DNA of 64,000 bases from Sesamum alatum. Lineage: Eukaryota; Streptophyta; Magnoliopsida; Lamiales; Pedaliaceae. The stretch lies in NCBI GenBank assembly GCA_034509735.1, contig JACGWO010000001.1, forward strand, positions 30,569,966 to 30,633,965, in the 5' to 3' direction. The notes under the pieces were generated by a model. The model had not been told where the DNA came from. It did not search any database and saw nothing but the letters and a program-made list of their open reading frames with translations. The first letter of the stretch is position 1; every line of letters begins with the position of its first letter. The translations under genes and the position numbers were made by a program. Of the stretch, positions 10,250 to 22,916 are shown piece after piece.

Positions 10250-12284
10250 TGTTAGAATAGGTGACCGTAAAGCCAATCTAAATGGGCTCATGTAACATAT
10301 TTCGGACAATTATGGTATAAATAAATTATCCTGAATAAAAGTGATGTTCAATTTATGGCATTTCATACTTTGATTGTGTTCACTTATTCGTATTACTGTT
10401 CAATGCACAAGCAAAGCTTATACATCAGATGTGTTAATCCAAGAGGCTGGACTGCGCATAGGTTAATGGCCGTCATGGATCTAGCCTCTGTGGATCGATC
10501 TGAAACCCTCCAAGTCAAGGACCTCGAGATTGAGTATCGAGGGTCCGAACGAGACTTGCACTAAGGATGCAATTGTTTTTACTCGACAAGTGACGAGGGT
10601 CATCCATGTAATGTTAGTAGGTTAGTTAGCTCGGTGCCGGCTGAATGTGGTGACTCGCGGGAATCGTCATATGGAATGCCTTGAGTGGGTTGGTCGGTAT
10701 GACTCATATTCCCCGCTCCGTTAGTATGAGATTAGTCCTCGGACTTGAGGGACTATGGCAGTCATACACACACTATGCCTGTCTCTTAGATTTGGCAAAA
10801 GGCTACCGGGTCGAAAGACTTGATTGCTATAAGCTCTAGTGCAGTCAAAATGTGTAGTGCAGATGGTGAGTCCCAACAAAAAATCCGTCTCCTGTCGACG
10901 TTTGACGGTAGTATCTCACTTGCACTCTGAAACTCATTCCCTATAAAATCCGTGGCCACAATCACTGAACAGTAGGATAGGATCCACAGTGATGTTTTTA
11001 GTGGGGAAACGAGTAAAAGCTTAAGTCAAGGATGGGGACCGACGCCCGAATTCCATACCCTAGACTATTACTGTGAGATGGTAGATCAAAGGACCGTACT
11101 CGTATGTATCTGAGAGCCTAAATTTTCACGCCAAGATTTCACCTAATCTCTAGTGCCATAGATTGTTGCTAGATGGCCACCCATGGCAACGAGAGAATGT
11201 CGGTCATGGAATGATTGGAGTTTCGACCAAGTCTAGCTAAATGTGAACTGAAAGTGTCAAACACAATTTACTGGAAGTGAAGGAATTAATTTAGACCTAA
11301 TTACGAGAGATGGGGCAATTTAAGTAGATTAAATTGGTCCTCTTTTGGAGTATCGAGCCTTTGATAATTAATGGATTAATTAGGCTTGATTCATAAATTA
11401 TATTTATGAGATTAGAGGATGGGCTATTTTCCTTTTAATTAGATTAAAGAGGTGAAATATTTATTTTGGCTGAAGTATTTATTAGATTTATACAAAAAGC
11501 CCATTAGGACTTTTTGACTATTTAAAGTAGATTTAAAGGTCCATTCCATAAAGTCCATGAAGGATGGACGGACGAGATTTGATCTGGGGGCTAGATGAGA
11601 TGAAGGGTTAGGATTAAGTATGGCTTAATCAAAGCCTTTGTTGATAAGGATTTGACTAGGTCAAAATCCTAATAGTCATCAAAGTGTGTCTCTTTTTGTA
11701 AAGGTTGAGTATGAGTAGGAAACTACTCTATACAAACTCAAAACACACACACAACACACACAACTACTCTCATCTCACACACACACCAGTGCCCCTCCTC
11801 TCGGCCACATCCTCTCCTCTCTTCACCTCCAAAAGCCTTTCTTGTTTTTTTGTCTTTGATACAAGGAAACACATGAATAATCGATCACGTTAAATAATAA
11901 GGTCTGGTCGATTGTTGTCTCCCTTTCTTTGATATCTTGCTAGCACGAGGGTATCAAGATTTTGGTAAATTGCGTGGACGATTTGGAGGATCTCTATGTT
12001 GGTATCTAGGCGGCAAATTCGGGAACAACATTTGTAGCCGAACGAACAAAGCTACAATAACTACACTTGTTACAATTCTGTTTCTTCGTTTCGCCCTATA
12101 GCCTCCATGAATCTTGCATATTTCCTTTTATTCATGAGATACACTGAACGCCCGGGAGAATCAAGAGAACACCCCATGATCGGTTTTAAATTCCATTCTA
12201 ATTATGCATGTTTACATTTAGTTTCATTCAAACACCCTGCACTTTCGCGCCCGCCCTCTCCTGAGTCGCTCCGCTTTGCTTACA
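10250..12284 (+). repeat. LTR family B, 5' LTR
   Basis: It starts TGTTAGAATAGGTGACCG and ends TTTGCTTACA, directly before a primer site. The length is about 2.03 kb. The skeleton matches LTR-A but the body has diverged. It contains the dyad block (11140-11200), TTGACTAGGTCAAA near 11650, a weak TATA near 11729, an AC-rich run, and a decayed form of the U5 hairpin at 12160-12180. It begins the element whose gag and pol follow. No 3' LTR partner is present on the plus strand. Confidence 0.9.
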
Positions 12285-12300
12285 ATGGTATAGAGCCCGG
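12285..12300 (+). other. tRNA primer-binding site after LTR-B
   Basis: ATGGTATAGAGCCCGG resembles the plant consensus TGGTATCAGAGC, complementary to the 3' end of initiator-Met tRNA. It follows the LTR end immediately. One change and a one-base gap relative to consensus suggest decay. Confidence 0.8.
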
Positions 12301-14314
12301 TTCAGTGTATAGACCTAGGGTTTTACATGCTATACGTATATGAGCATGTTTACGTGGCTTTATTTTTCATATTGAAGCATCTCGTAAATTTTAAGGATAA
12401 TTGCATTAATTTTGCACTTGAAAGATTGATCATGGAATTCTGATGTTTCTTGAATTATTTTCTTGGAAAAAGGGTGCAGAAATAATGGCAACAATGAAAA
12501 ACGATGACGACGGTAGTCGTCGGCCGACCGAACGCACAGGACGTATGGCCAGGCACGCGCACAGGCATGGGAGCTTGCGCGCTGTCGTCTGGCCAGCGCA
12601 CCCAGCGCGTGCAATCCACAAAGCATGGCGGGCGGCAGCACACCCAGCGCGGGTGAACAATAGGGTTGACCAGTCGGCCGTGCACGCAAAGTTGTGGCCA
12701 GCCGCACGCGTAGGGTTAGGAAGCCTGCGCGCATGCGCCCAGTCAGCACGCCCAGCGCGCGCAGACGACTTGCTGGGCCGCCCGTGCGTACGTGCGACCG
12801 CAAGGTGCCAGAGGCGCGCGCGCACACGCACTAGGGACTGCCCGCCGTCAGGTGACCTTGCACGCCTGACCAGGCTGAGACCGCCGGCAACGGTTGTCGT
12901 TGCTGTTTTTCACATTTGTGTTATTTTTCTGAAATTATTTTTGTTGGATTATTCTGGATTATTTTATGCACATCTTATAAATAATATTATTTCGAAATAT
13001 TTTATTTTGGGTGGGCTTGGAACCTCCTAAAATTTAATATCATCTTAATAAGGAGGAAAAGGATTTCCTAGCAAGAAATATTGCAATAGCTGCACCGATG
13101 GTCAGTTTTCTTATATAGAAATTTTGCATTTATTTTCTGCTACGTATGATATTGGGTATCATGTATTTAGATGAATATCATGTTTTACTTGGACGTGTAA
13201 CTATGCTATTTGCGTTAATTAGATTGATGAATGAATGATCACAAAGCCCTTTGACCTAATGTATGGTTTATAATCTGTTAGCCCTGTGTGCCTGGGTTTT
13301 GCTTTCTTATCTTTCTAGTTGCTTTGGAATACTAAGGCTTTCTTCTTCCCTCTTTATGTACTCCAAACGGGTGTTCGGCGCAATTTCTATTTCAGTTGTA
13401 ATGAGAGTAGGTAGAAGTTAGGCATTTTTCTCTTTATTTTTGTAAATGAAGAAGATCAAGGAAGGCCCAGAAGGAGGAGTCCAAGGAGGCCATCAGTGTG
13501 TTGATGGGTTTCTACATAAATATATAATAGTAGGACCAACCTTTGATTGACCATAGATCCACTGTGGGCTCAATGGGTATAGGTTTTGGGTTTGTGATGA
13601 CCCAACAGGGGCCTGCTATGATTTTATTTTTGCATGTGGAATGATTGATGGATGGATGGTTTATTTATCATGTTTTTGTCAAAGCATGCAAATATATGTT
13701 ATGTGAGGTGGTCTCAGTCTATTAAAACTCTCACTTGGTTGGACCAAGCTAAAATATTATACTCCTAATAAATAGACTAGAACTTACATTGTTCGTCCAA
13801 GCCTTCCATCCATGACAATGTGAGGAATCTAGTTTCAACCAATTGTGTGGTCTCACGAGTCGTGGCACGTCTTTTGGACTGAAAATAAGCTGCACGATTG
13901 TTATGAACGAAGTGAATACACTCCTATTTCCTGTCTCACGAGTCGTGGGGGCGATAGTGAGTGTTATGATTCAGTTGATGGGTTGGGTCTAACACCTAGT
14001 AACGTGATTCACTTGGAGTCATCGGGATCACTTGAGGGGGTGAGGCAAAACATCTTGGGAATCTCGTTGGACGAGAATGGTATGGGATACCTCCCATAAG
14101 GCTACTTTCTATACGAATCATAAAAGCGGGGTATGGAGAATTTCATTTGTAGATCCCAAGCCCACTAGGAAAGGGTTTCCTGAAAATGCCATTTGAGAGT
14201 GATGTGTTTCTGTAGAAATAGTGCGAGCATTAAAAAGACTGAAGTCCAAGTCTTTAATTTTTTGTATTACAATCTGCTGATTGCCTGCTTTTATTTTTAA
14301 ATGTAGATTAAATC
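12301..14314 (+). other. Untranslated leader of the LTR-B element with GC-rich island
   Basis: This is two kilobases between primer site and gag. A GC-rich, CGCGC-laden block at about 12497-12895 interrupts AT-rich sequence; open frames there on both strands are a by-product of composition. At 13850 and 13933 stands a repeated imperfect palindrome, GTCTCACGAGTCGTGG. The family-C leader on the minus strand (53319-55153) has the same parts in the same order, so the layout is old. I see no protein homology in it. Confidence 0.7.
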
Positions 14315-14852
14315 ATGTTTAAGAATCCATTATCCAGCATACTTGAGACAAACAAATTCAATGGAACAAACTATAACGACTGGTTGTGCAATCTGAGGAT
14401 AGTCCTCGATTATGAAAACCAAGGCTATGTCATGCATAAGCCGTTTCCTCGGACTTTGCCGGAGGATCCATGCCATAAGAACGTGAGACGTTCGAGGTGT
14501 GGCATCAGGATAACCGAAAAGTCCGTAGCGTCATACTTACATCTATGACTAATGAGATGCAAAAGCAGTATGAGAGGCTATATGATGTTCCTTCCATAAT
14601 GGCTTGTTTGAAGGATTGCTATGCAGTCCCGAACCGACATACTAGGTATATCGCTATGAAGGCATTCTTTTGAACAAAGATATCCAAAGGATCCTCTGTA
14701 CATGAGCATGGGGTAAAGATGCTTACCCTTGTGGAAAATCTAGAGGACCTCAAGGCAGGGCTCGATAATGAGGCATACATTGATGTGATCCTTCAGTCAC
14801 TCCCACCCTCCTTCGACCAATATATTATTAACTATAACATAAATGCACTTCA
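14315..14852 (+). pseudogene. Copia gag, N-terminal part (split by LTR)
   Basis: The frame opens MFKNPLSSILETNKFNGTNY and continues DWLCNLRIVLDYENQGYV, the start of the UBN2/DUF4219-type gag of plant copia elements. Later pieces read LVENLEDLKAGLDNEAYIDV and ILQSLPPSFDQYIINYNINA. Frame changes occur near 14480-14560 and 14675. The reading stops at 14852, where an LTR-A is inserted; gag resumes at 16833. The start at 14315 agrees with the family-C gag start (53318 on the minus strand). Confidence 0.85.
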
Positions 14853-16352
14853 TGTTAGAATAGGTGACCATGTAGCCAATCTTGGCAGGCAAATTGTAAC
14901 TTATGTCTAGACAATTTTCAGGGATTTGATAAATTATTAATGAATAAAGAAGTGAAATTCATTTGGCATTACTTTGTTTGTGTTCACTTTATCTGCATTA
15001 TGTATTTTTTCACTACGCAAACAAAGCCCACGGACTGAAAACGTATTTCAGGGATTGGGACTACGCTTGGAGGTAGGTCTATGAAATCAATCCCGTCGAA
15101 TCGGTCCAGAAATCTCCAAGTCAAGGAAACTCGAAAATGGGTACCGAGATTCCCCTTGAGACTTGCACTAAGCATCTACTGTCGTATTTCATCGACGGGT
15201 GACGAAGGTCGTCTAAGCAGTGTTAGTGGGTTAGCCTGCTAGGGAGCAGCTGACTGAGGTGACTCGGGGGAACTGTCTTACGGAGGACCTTGAGTATGGT
15301 CGGCTAGGTATGACATGTGTTCCTGGTTCCAAGAGTACAGGTCAAGTCCTTTGACGTGAGGAACTACTGAGTTTACCTGTATGTCAGGGTTGTATCTTAG
15401 ATATGGTGAGAGATTGCCAAGAAACACGTGAGTAGTCATAAGCCATGTCTAGTGCAGCTCCAGCGTACAGAGTGACAGTAGTTTCCAAGAAAGGATCTGT
15501 CTCCTGTCAAAAGGCATTAACAGTTAAGTCTCACATATGCTCTGTGTCCAGTCCCTAAAATCTGTGGCCACAGTAACTGAACAGAAGGGAAGGTTTCTCT
15601 TGCGGCGTTTAGTAAGGACAGACCGACACTTAGGTCCAAAATGGGTACCTGCATTTTCCGTCCCTTAGACCCTCAGTGGTGAGACCGAAGATAGAAGGAC
15701 AAGTGTATTGTTAGAGTCTAAATGTTCATCCCCGAATATTCACATAGTCTCTAGTGCCATGGACCGTTGTTAGATGGCCACCCATGGTAATGGGCGGATT
15801 CTAGGAATCCGACCAAGTCTAGCTGAAAGGTGAACCTAAAGAGTTACAGACAATCTGCACACATTAAGTATTTAATTTAGAATTAAATATTGGAGAAATG
15901 GAATGATTAAATTTGATTTAGTCGGGTCCTTAATTTTCTTGGAGAGAATTAATTCCTTTTATTAGATAAAAGGGATTAATCTAATAAATTAGATTTATTA
16001 GAAAACTAATTTAATGGGCCTAGAATAAATATTTAAATTTATTATATTTATTTATTTCCCTTTGGAATATTTAAATAGGTTTTAAATATTCCATTAAATT
16101 AAATTAATGGTTGAGATTAAAAGGAGAGATGGATGGCTAGGATTAATTTGACTAGGTCAAATTACTACTTTGACTAGGACTTTCACTAGGTCAAAATCCT
16201 AGTCAAATTAGTCTTCTAGAGTTGGAGTTTGAAGAGGATTAAACTCCTCCTCTATAAATAGTCCTAGCCCCTCACCATAAGAGATGATGATGAAACTCCA
16301 ACACACACAACACACACAACACACACTCTCTCTCGGCTCTCCCTCTCTCGTC

Positions 16353-16392
<40 letters not shown>

Positions 16393-16827
16393 AGTTTGTT
16401 CTTTTGTGTTAACAATTGAACAAAAAGAGGATTAATAACGTGTGATTGATCCATCCTCTCCTATATACTTGTTCGTTCACTAGCACGACGTGCAAGATAA
16501 GTGGGCGGATTGCGTGTCACAATTTGGAGAATCTCACATACGAGATTTGGTGCAAATCGGGGAACAACGCGAGTACCGGTGACGAAAACGACAAATCGGT
16601 AATTCCCTTTTACGTTTTTGTCTCTTCTTTTATTTTAAATCCTATGGCCTCCATGATTGTTTATATGCTTTTAATTCATGAGATACACCAAACACCCGGG
16701 AACTTCAAGGGTACACCCCTTGAACGTGTTCTTTATTTTACGTAAAAGCATGTTTAAATTTTGTTATTTAATTTTATACCGCGCTTCAACATTCGTGCTA
16801 TTTCCCGGGACGATCCACAATCTTTCA
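14853..16827 (+). repeat. Solo LTR family A inserted in gag
   Basis: TGTTAGAATAGGTGACC to AATCTTTCA, about 1.98 kb, is flanked by CTTCA at 14848-14852 and 16828-16832. Gag reading continues directly on the other side, so this is a true insertion later reduced to one LTR by recombination. It keeps the dyad block, TTGAC cluster, TATA (16249), a long (CT)n run at 16357-16390, and the U5 hairpin TTCAAGGG-TACAC-CCCTTGAA at 16704-16724. Confidence 0.97.
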
Positions 16828-16832
16828 CTTCA

Positions 16833-17260
16833 GAAGGGCATACATGAGTTAATAAGTATGTTGGTCCAGTACGAGGCAACGACCAAAAAGTCTGCGTTGT
16901 CGATATTGGTTGGAGAGGATTCGACTTTCAAAGCGAAAGGCAAGGGTGCCGGATGCTAGAAAAAGAAGAAGGGAAATGGAAAGGCCGTTACAGCCACTAT
17001 AAACGCTAGGAGCGTTCCTGTTGCCCAAGTAGGGAAAGGCAAGGGAAAGAGGAAGATTGGTTCGAAGCAACAGTTGAGGGCAAATGACATATGCGTTCAT
17101 TGCCGTGAGAAAGGGCATTGGAAAAGGGATTGCCCCAAATTCCTCTCCGAGCAAGGTATGTTTCTGGTTGAGGGTAATATGGTCATTAACTCTGCTTCTT
17201 GGGTATTAGATACCGACTGTGGAGATCACATCTACAATGACTTACAGGTGTTGAAATGAA
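16833..17260 (+). pseudogene. Copia gag C-terminus, CCHC knuckle and protease
   Basis: After the LTR the gag resumes with KGIHELISMLVQYEATTKKS, then a lysine-rich stretch and the zinc knuckle ICVHCREKGHWKRDCP near 17090-17130 (CX2CX4HX4C). The protease motif near 17205 reads SWVLDTDCGDHI. The usual DTG triad has become DTD, so the enzyme would be inactive. A stop follows at 16958 and another at 17257-17259. Confidence 0.85.
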
Positions 17261-19482
17261 GCAGAAGATTAAGTAAAGACGAGGTCGTCCTAAAGCTTGC
17301 TAATGGCAAGGTCGTTGCTACTGAAGCTGTAGGAACCATTAGATTAGTAGTTAGTGATCATGTTAGGTCAGAATTAAAGGATTGTTATTATGTACCTGGC
17401 ATAATCAAAAATATCATTTCCATTATGTTGTTAGACAATAATAACTTTGAATTTTTGATCCATAAAAATTACTTTCTAATAGGATTAAAAGGTTGGTAGA
17501 CTCAAAGAGCCAAGAAGTGGGCGATTTGAGCAGTCTTCCAACGTGCGAATCCTGCCTAAAAGGAAAAATGACCAAGAAGCCCTTTGATGGACAAAGCACG
17601 CTTGTCACCAGTCTATTGGACTTGGTCCATACAGACGTGTGTGGGCCACTAAGAACTCAAGCTAGAGGTGGTTTCTCTTAATTCATAACCTTTACCAATG
17701 ATCACTCACGGTATGGTTATGTTTACCTAATGAGGTACAAGGCTGAGGCTCTTGTGAGGTTCAAAGACTTTAGACTTAATGTTGAGAATCAAATTGGCTG
17801 CAAAATTAAAGTCCTACAGTCAGACTGAGGTGGCGAGTACCTAAGTGGTGAATTTCTCGATTATCTAAAAGAAGACGACATAATCTCTCAATGGATACCT
17901 CCCGGGACAACTCGGTTAAACGGAGTCTCTAAACGGAGGAATTGAACCCTGTTGGACATGGTTCGATCTATGATGAGCTTTACAAAGCTGCCCTTGTCAA
18001 TCTGGGGTTACGCACTTGAGACAACAACTAAGTTACTGAACATGGCACCGTCTTGTGTTATGGCCCAGACACCATATGAGATATGGCACTTCAAGCTGCG
18101 TCCTAAAAATACTTAAAAATGTGGGGTAGCCCTGCATACGCCAAAAGGTTAGTTGGAGACAAGCTAGAGTCGAGATCTAGCTTGTGCAGGTTTGTTGGCT
18201 ATTCGAAAGAAACTACAGGTTATCACTTTTATGATCGCTCTGAGAAAAAGGTATTTGTCTCGAGGAATGTAGTTTTCTTGACAAAGGGTTTTCTATCAGA
18301 TTCCCAACATGATGAACTACTCCTTGAGGAATCAAGTGAGACCTTTCAGTCATCAGCGGCAAGAGCTGCAGACCCTACCTTAAGAAGTTTTAGGTTAAGT
18401 ACCCGACGGATTGACTAGCCTCGTGAGGCTCAATGTATTGAACAACCTTTTCAGACCTAGCATGTTGAGCAGCCTCCCAAGGAGCCAACCGCAGTACCAG
18501 AACCGCCAGCTCCTGCTGGGTCTACGCCCGTGGTTCCCCCTAGTAATATTCCAGTCCTCTGTAAGTCAGCAACAGTGCCACATCCTCCTGAGAGGTATGG
18601 ATTCTTAGGCATGATCGGTCAACTGGATAAGATATATGGGGACGTCCGATTCAGGTAAAAGGCTTGAGACCATGAAGATCGAAATGGACTCCATGAGCAC
18701 GAACCAAGTATGGACACTTGTGGCCCCTCCCAAAGGTGTTAAACCCATCGGGTGTAAATGGGTCTAGAAGCGTAAACTTGGGGTTGATGGAGAAGTTACT
18801 ACCTTCAAAGCTACGCTTGTGGTGAAAGGCTACACTCAACGACATGGCGTCGATTTTGAGGAAACCTATTCACTAGTAGCCATGGCTAAATCCATTCAGA
18901 ATATACTTGCCATAGCGGCATGGTATGACTTTGAAATATGGCAGATGGACGTGAAAACGACCTTCCTTAACGGTTTTGTTGAGGAAGAGATCTATATGGA
19001 TCAGCCAGAGGAATTCATTGCTGTTGGAGAAGAGCAGAAAGTCTGCCATCTCCGGAAGTCCATCTATGGCCTCAAGCAAGCATCCCAGAGTTGGAATATT
19101 CGTTTTGATGAAGGCATACGGGGATATCATTTCATCAAGAATGAATGTGACCCTTATATACACACGAAGGTCAGTGGGAGCTCTATAGTGATCCTAGTGC
19201 ATTATGTGGACGGCATTCTGCTCATTGTAGTGATCTCAGAATTTAGGTGACACAAAAGCATGGTTGTCTACTTAATTCTCCATGAAGGATTTTGGTGAAA
19301 CTTCTAACATTCTAGACATCAAGATCTTTAGGGATAGATCTAAACGAATGTTAGGAATGACCCAAAACTCATATGTTGAGAAAATCCTGAAAAGGTTCAA
19401 GATGGATAACTCGAAATGAGGATTCCTTCCCATAAGGAGCTTGAAAGGATGAAGGACATCTCCTATGCTTTTGCCGTAGGCA
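17261..19482 (+). pseudogene. Copia pol remnant (integrase and RT), truncated
   Basis: The pieces run through the pre-integrase zinc region (LPTCESCLKGKMTKKPFDGQ near 17530), integrase core (LDLVHTDVCGPL; the second acidic motif near 17820 is followed by a stop, RSD*GGE), YALET and KRLVGDKLESRSSLCRFVGY near 18150, and RT (IWQMDVKTTFLNGFVEEEIY near 18940). The RT active-site box is YVDG instead of YVDD near 19205. The sequence breaks off inside the RT thumb at about 19482; RNase H and 3' LTR are absent. Confidence 0.88.
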
Positions 19483-22179
19483 GACCATAGATCCACTGCA
19501 GGCTCAGTGGATCACATTGGAATGGGCTTGTGATCATCCGAACAGGGGCGTGCTAGGCTTGTTTGGCATGTGCTTAAGTTTTTATGATTTGATGTATGGT
19601 GTGTTTGGAATGCATCTTATTACATTATTTGTATGGAACTTGACCATGCAAAATATTAATAATTATGACTGTAAGGTACACAGCGTCATACTGGCATCCA
19701 CGATCAATGAGATCCAAAAACAGTATGATAGGTTGGACCATGCTAACGCGATAATGCTCCGCTTACAAGATATGTATGCAGTTCCGGATAAGCATATTAG
19801 ATATGACGCCACAAAAGCATTTTTCGGCACCAAGATGACTGAAGGATCCTCTGTACATTAACATGGGTTCAAGATGCTTTTCCTTGTGGAAAAACTCGAG
19901 GATCTTAAAGTTGGGCTTGATAATGATACATATATAGATGTGATTCTACAGTCTCTTCCTCCCTCTTACGACCTTTTTTGTCGTAAATTACAACATGAAT
20001 GGGCTTGAGAAGTCCATACACAAGTTGATTAACATGTTGACTCAGTTCGAAGCAATGACCAAAAGGTGTACGCCAGCAATACTGGTTGGGGAGGCATTCG
20101 ACCTCTAAGGCCTAAGGCAAACAGGTTGGACGCTAGAAGAGGAAGAAGTGAAAGGCAAAAGCTGATGCTAGCGCTCCTGTTGCCCCAGTGGGGATGGGAA
20201 AAGAAAAGGGAAAGGTCGGACTGCAGCCATCGAGGGCAAATGATGTCTACATGCATTGCTATGGAAAAGGGCATTAGAATAGAGACTGCCCTAAGCTTCT
20301 TGCCAATCAAAGTGTGTTTGTTATTGAGGTTAACATGATTACTAATTCTACTTCTTAGGTATTGGGTACCGGATGTGGAGCTCACATTTGCAATCATTTG
20401 TAGGTGCTAGAAAGAAGCAGAAAGCTAAGTAGGGACGAGGTCGTGCTGAGGCTGGGTGATGGCAAGGCTATTGCTGCTGAAGCTGTAGGTCTAGTGCACT
20501 TAGTTGTTAGTGATCAAGTTAGGATAGAATTAAAGGATTGCTATTATGTACCCAGCATGATCAAGAATATCATTTCCATACTGTTGTTGGACAATGCTGG
20601 TTTTGAGTTGATGATCAATAAAAACTGTTTTTATTTGATGAAGAATGGTTCTTCACATCTGCTAGGTTAACTTCATAATGATCTTTATATTCTTCAACAC
20701 ATGATTTGATCATGACTGCTAAAAACAAACGTAAAATGGATAATCAAGAAAGCGCACAGATTTTACATGCAAGACTAGGTCATATCTCTCAAGATAGGAT
20801 TAGGAGGTTGGTGGACTCAAAGAGTCTAGAAATAGATGATTTGGACCATCTACCAGCCTGCAAGTCTTGTCTAAAATGGAAAATGACCAAGAACCCCTTT
20901 CTTGGACAAAGCACACTTGCCAATGGTCTGTTGGATTTGATCCATTAAGACGTCTGTGGGCCACTACATACATAGGCCAGAGGAGGATTTTCTTACTTCG
21001 TAACTTTTACCAATGATCACTCACGGTATGGTTATGTTTACCTTATGAGGTAAAATCCTGAGGCCTTTGGAAGGTTTAAAGAGTTCAGGCTTGAAGTTGG
21101 AAATCAAACTGGTCACAAAATTAAAGCCTTTCGATCGGACCGAGGTGGTGAGTGAGTGGGGAATTCTTGCATTACCTAAAAGAGAATGGGATTCTCTATC
21201 AGTGGACTCCTCCCGGAATGCCACAATTGAACGGCGTCTCTGAAAGGAGGAATCAAACCTTATTGGACATGGTTCGATCCATGATGATTTTTACCGAACT
21301 GCCCTTATCCTTCTAGGTTATGCTCTTGGGACAACGGCCAAGTTGTTCAACATAGAGCCCTCTAAGACTGTGGCCGAGACGCCATATCAGATACGGCATG
21401 GAAAGCTTGCTTCCTACAAGTACTTGAGAGTGTGGGGTAGCCCTGCATACGTCAAGAGACTAGTGGGAGACAAACTAGACTCGAGGTCTAGCTTGTGCAG
21501 GTTCGTGAATTATCCTAAGAAAACTGCGGGGTATTATTTTTATAATCCTTCTGACAAAAAAATTTTTGTTTAGAAAAACACAGTGTTCTTGGAAAAGGGT
21601 TTTCCAACGGATACCCGTCGTGAGGAATTGCTCCTTGAGGATTCAACTGAGGCGATATCTCAAAAGGATACAGCGACATCATCTGCGCCTGTAGTTCCCA
21701 CTGAAAGGTATGGGTTTCTGGGTCTGACCGGTCAGTTGGACAATGATCGAAAGACCTACGGAGAAGCGATGTCGGGCATTAATTTGGGAAAATGGATTGA
21801 GGCCATGAAATGCGAAATACTCTATGAGTTCAAACAAGGATTGGAATTTAGTAGATTGACCCAAGGGTGTCAATCCCGTTGGGTGTAAATGGGTCTACAA
21901 ACGAAAGCTTGGAGTTGACGGGGAGGTGACTCCTTTCAACGCCAGGCTTGTGGAAAAAGGTTATACTCAACGGCCTGGGGTCGATTTTGAGGAAACCTAT
22001 TCGCCCATAGCTATGGCCAAGTCCATTCGGATTATGCTTGCCATAGTTGTATGGTATGACTATGAAATATGGCAGATGGACGTGAAAAATGGCTTTCTTT
22101 AACGGGTTCATTGGGAGAGAGATCTATATGGATCAGCTGAAAGGTTTCACATCTGTTGGAGAATAGCAGAAGGTCTGCC
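19483..22179 (+). pseudogene. Second truncated copia body: leader scrap, gag, protease, integrase, RT start
   Basis: It begins with a leader scrap (19483 to about 19662; compare 13541-13620), jumps into mid-gag (HSVILASTINEIQKQYDRLD near 19680) and passes a degraded CCHC knuckle near 20235-20290. The protease remnant is reduced to GTGCGAHIC near 20365. The pre-integrase zinc region (LHARLGHIS, CKSC) is near 20765-20870 and the integrase runs to about 21570. It ends in early RT (EIWQMDVKNG then IYMDQL) at 22179, where LTR-D starts. Many stops are present. It closely resembles the bodies at 1-2672 and 14315-19482. Confidence 0.85.
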
Positions 22180-22916
22180 TGTTACAATAGGTGGTCGTTA
22201 AGCCAATTAAATGTCTCTTTGTAAACTATTCTAGACAATCTTTTTCAATAATATGTTAATATAAGAAATGTTCTTTGGCCATCTTCATCATATGCTTTGA
22301 ACATTATATTTATATGTCCATTTGGTTGAAGCCCTTAGATCAATTATGCTACAGGATTTTCTCGCGCATATGATGACGACAATGAAACAAACCTCTATGG
22401 TTTAGTCTAAAATATTCCAAGTCGATGAATCAATCGAGATAGGGCATCGACCATTCTTTAAAGACCTGCACTATGTGATGCATTCATATGATGAATGTTG
22501 AGTTTCATAGACAAAGACCTATGACGTCTGCGCATTTTAGTGGGTGCTTGATAAGGAGTTATCAAGTTCACTGAATTTGACTCGCATGGTATGACTAGAA
22601 ATCCTACGCTACAATAGTGCACTAACTAGTCCCTAGACATGAGGTTCCACAGTAACCTTGTGCATAGGACTGCTATGACTTGATCATGTCCAACGGGGTC
22701 TCAAGTTTCATCTTGGATTACTATACAGGCATGTTTCAGACATAGTTGAATCATGCATGAAGGTTGGCGGGTTCAAAGATAGGATCTGCTACTTATCATG
22801 AGATGATAACGAATCTCCTATGTGCTCTACAGTATACGTTCCTTGAAGCACATGGTCATGGTTGTTGATATAGGGATTCACCGGGTTCTCGCCAATTCAA
22901 ATCAAATAGGAGAAAA
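22180..22916 (+). repeat. LTR family D, 5' part
   Basis: TGTTACAATAGGTGGTCG begins a repeat related to, but clearly different from, the other families. It stops where LTR-A starts at 22917. The last 530 bp or so occur again at 25613-26140, so the two LTR-D pieces overlap and do not simply join. Confidence 0.72.

Noticed and set aside
12360..13030. Long open frames on both strands in GC-rich DNA (also at 25005-25500 and 54687-54956)
   Set aside because: Frames overlap on both strands, translate to Ala/Arg-rich low-complexity text, and coincide with GC islands in untranslated leaders where stops are rare by composition.
19517..19861. Frame with a hydrophobic start as a membrane protein
   Set aside because: It is a fusion of leader scrap and mid-gag of a truncated copia element; the hydrophobic part is leader sequence.
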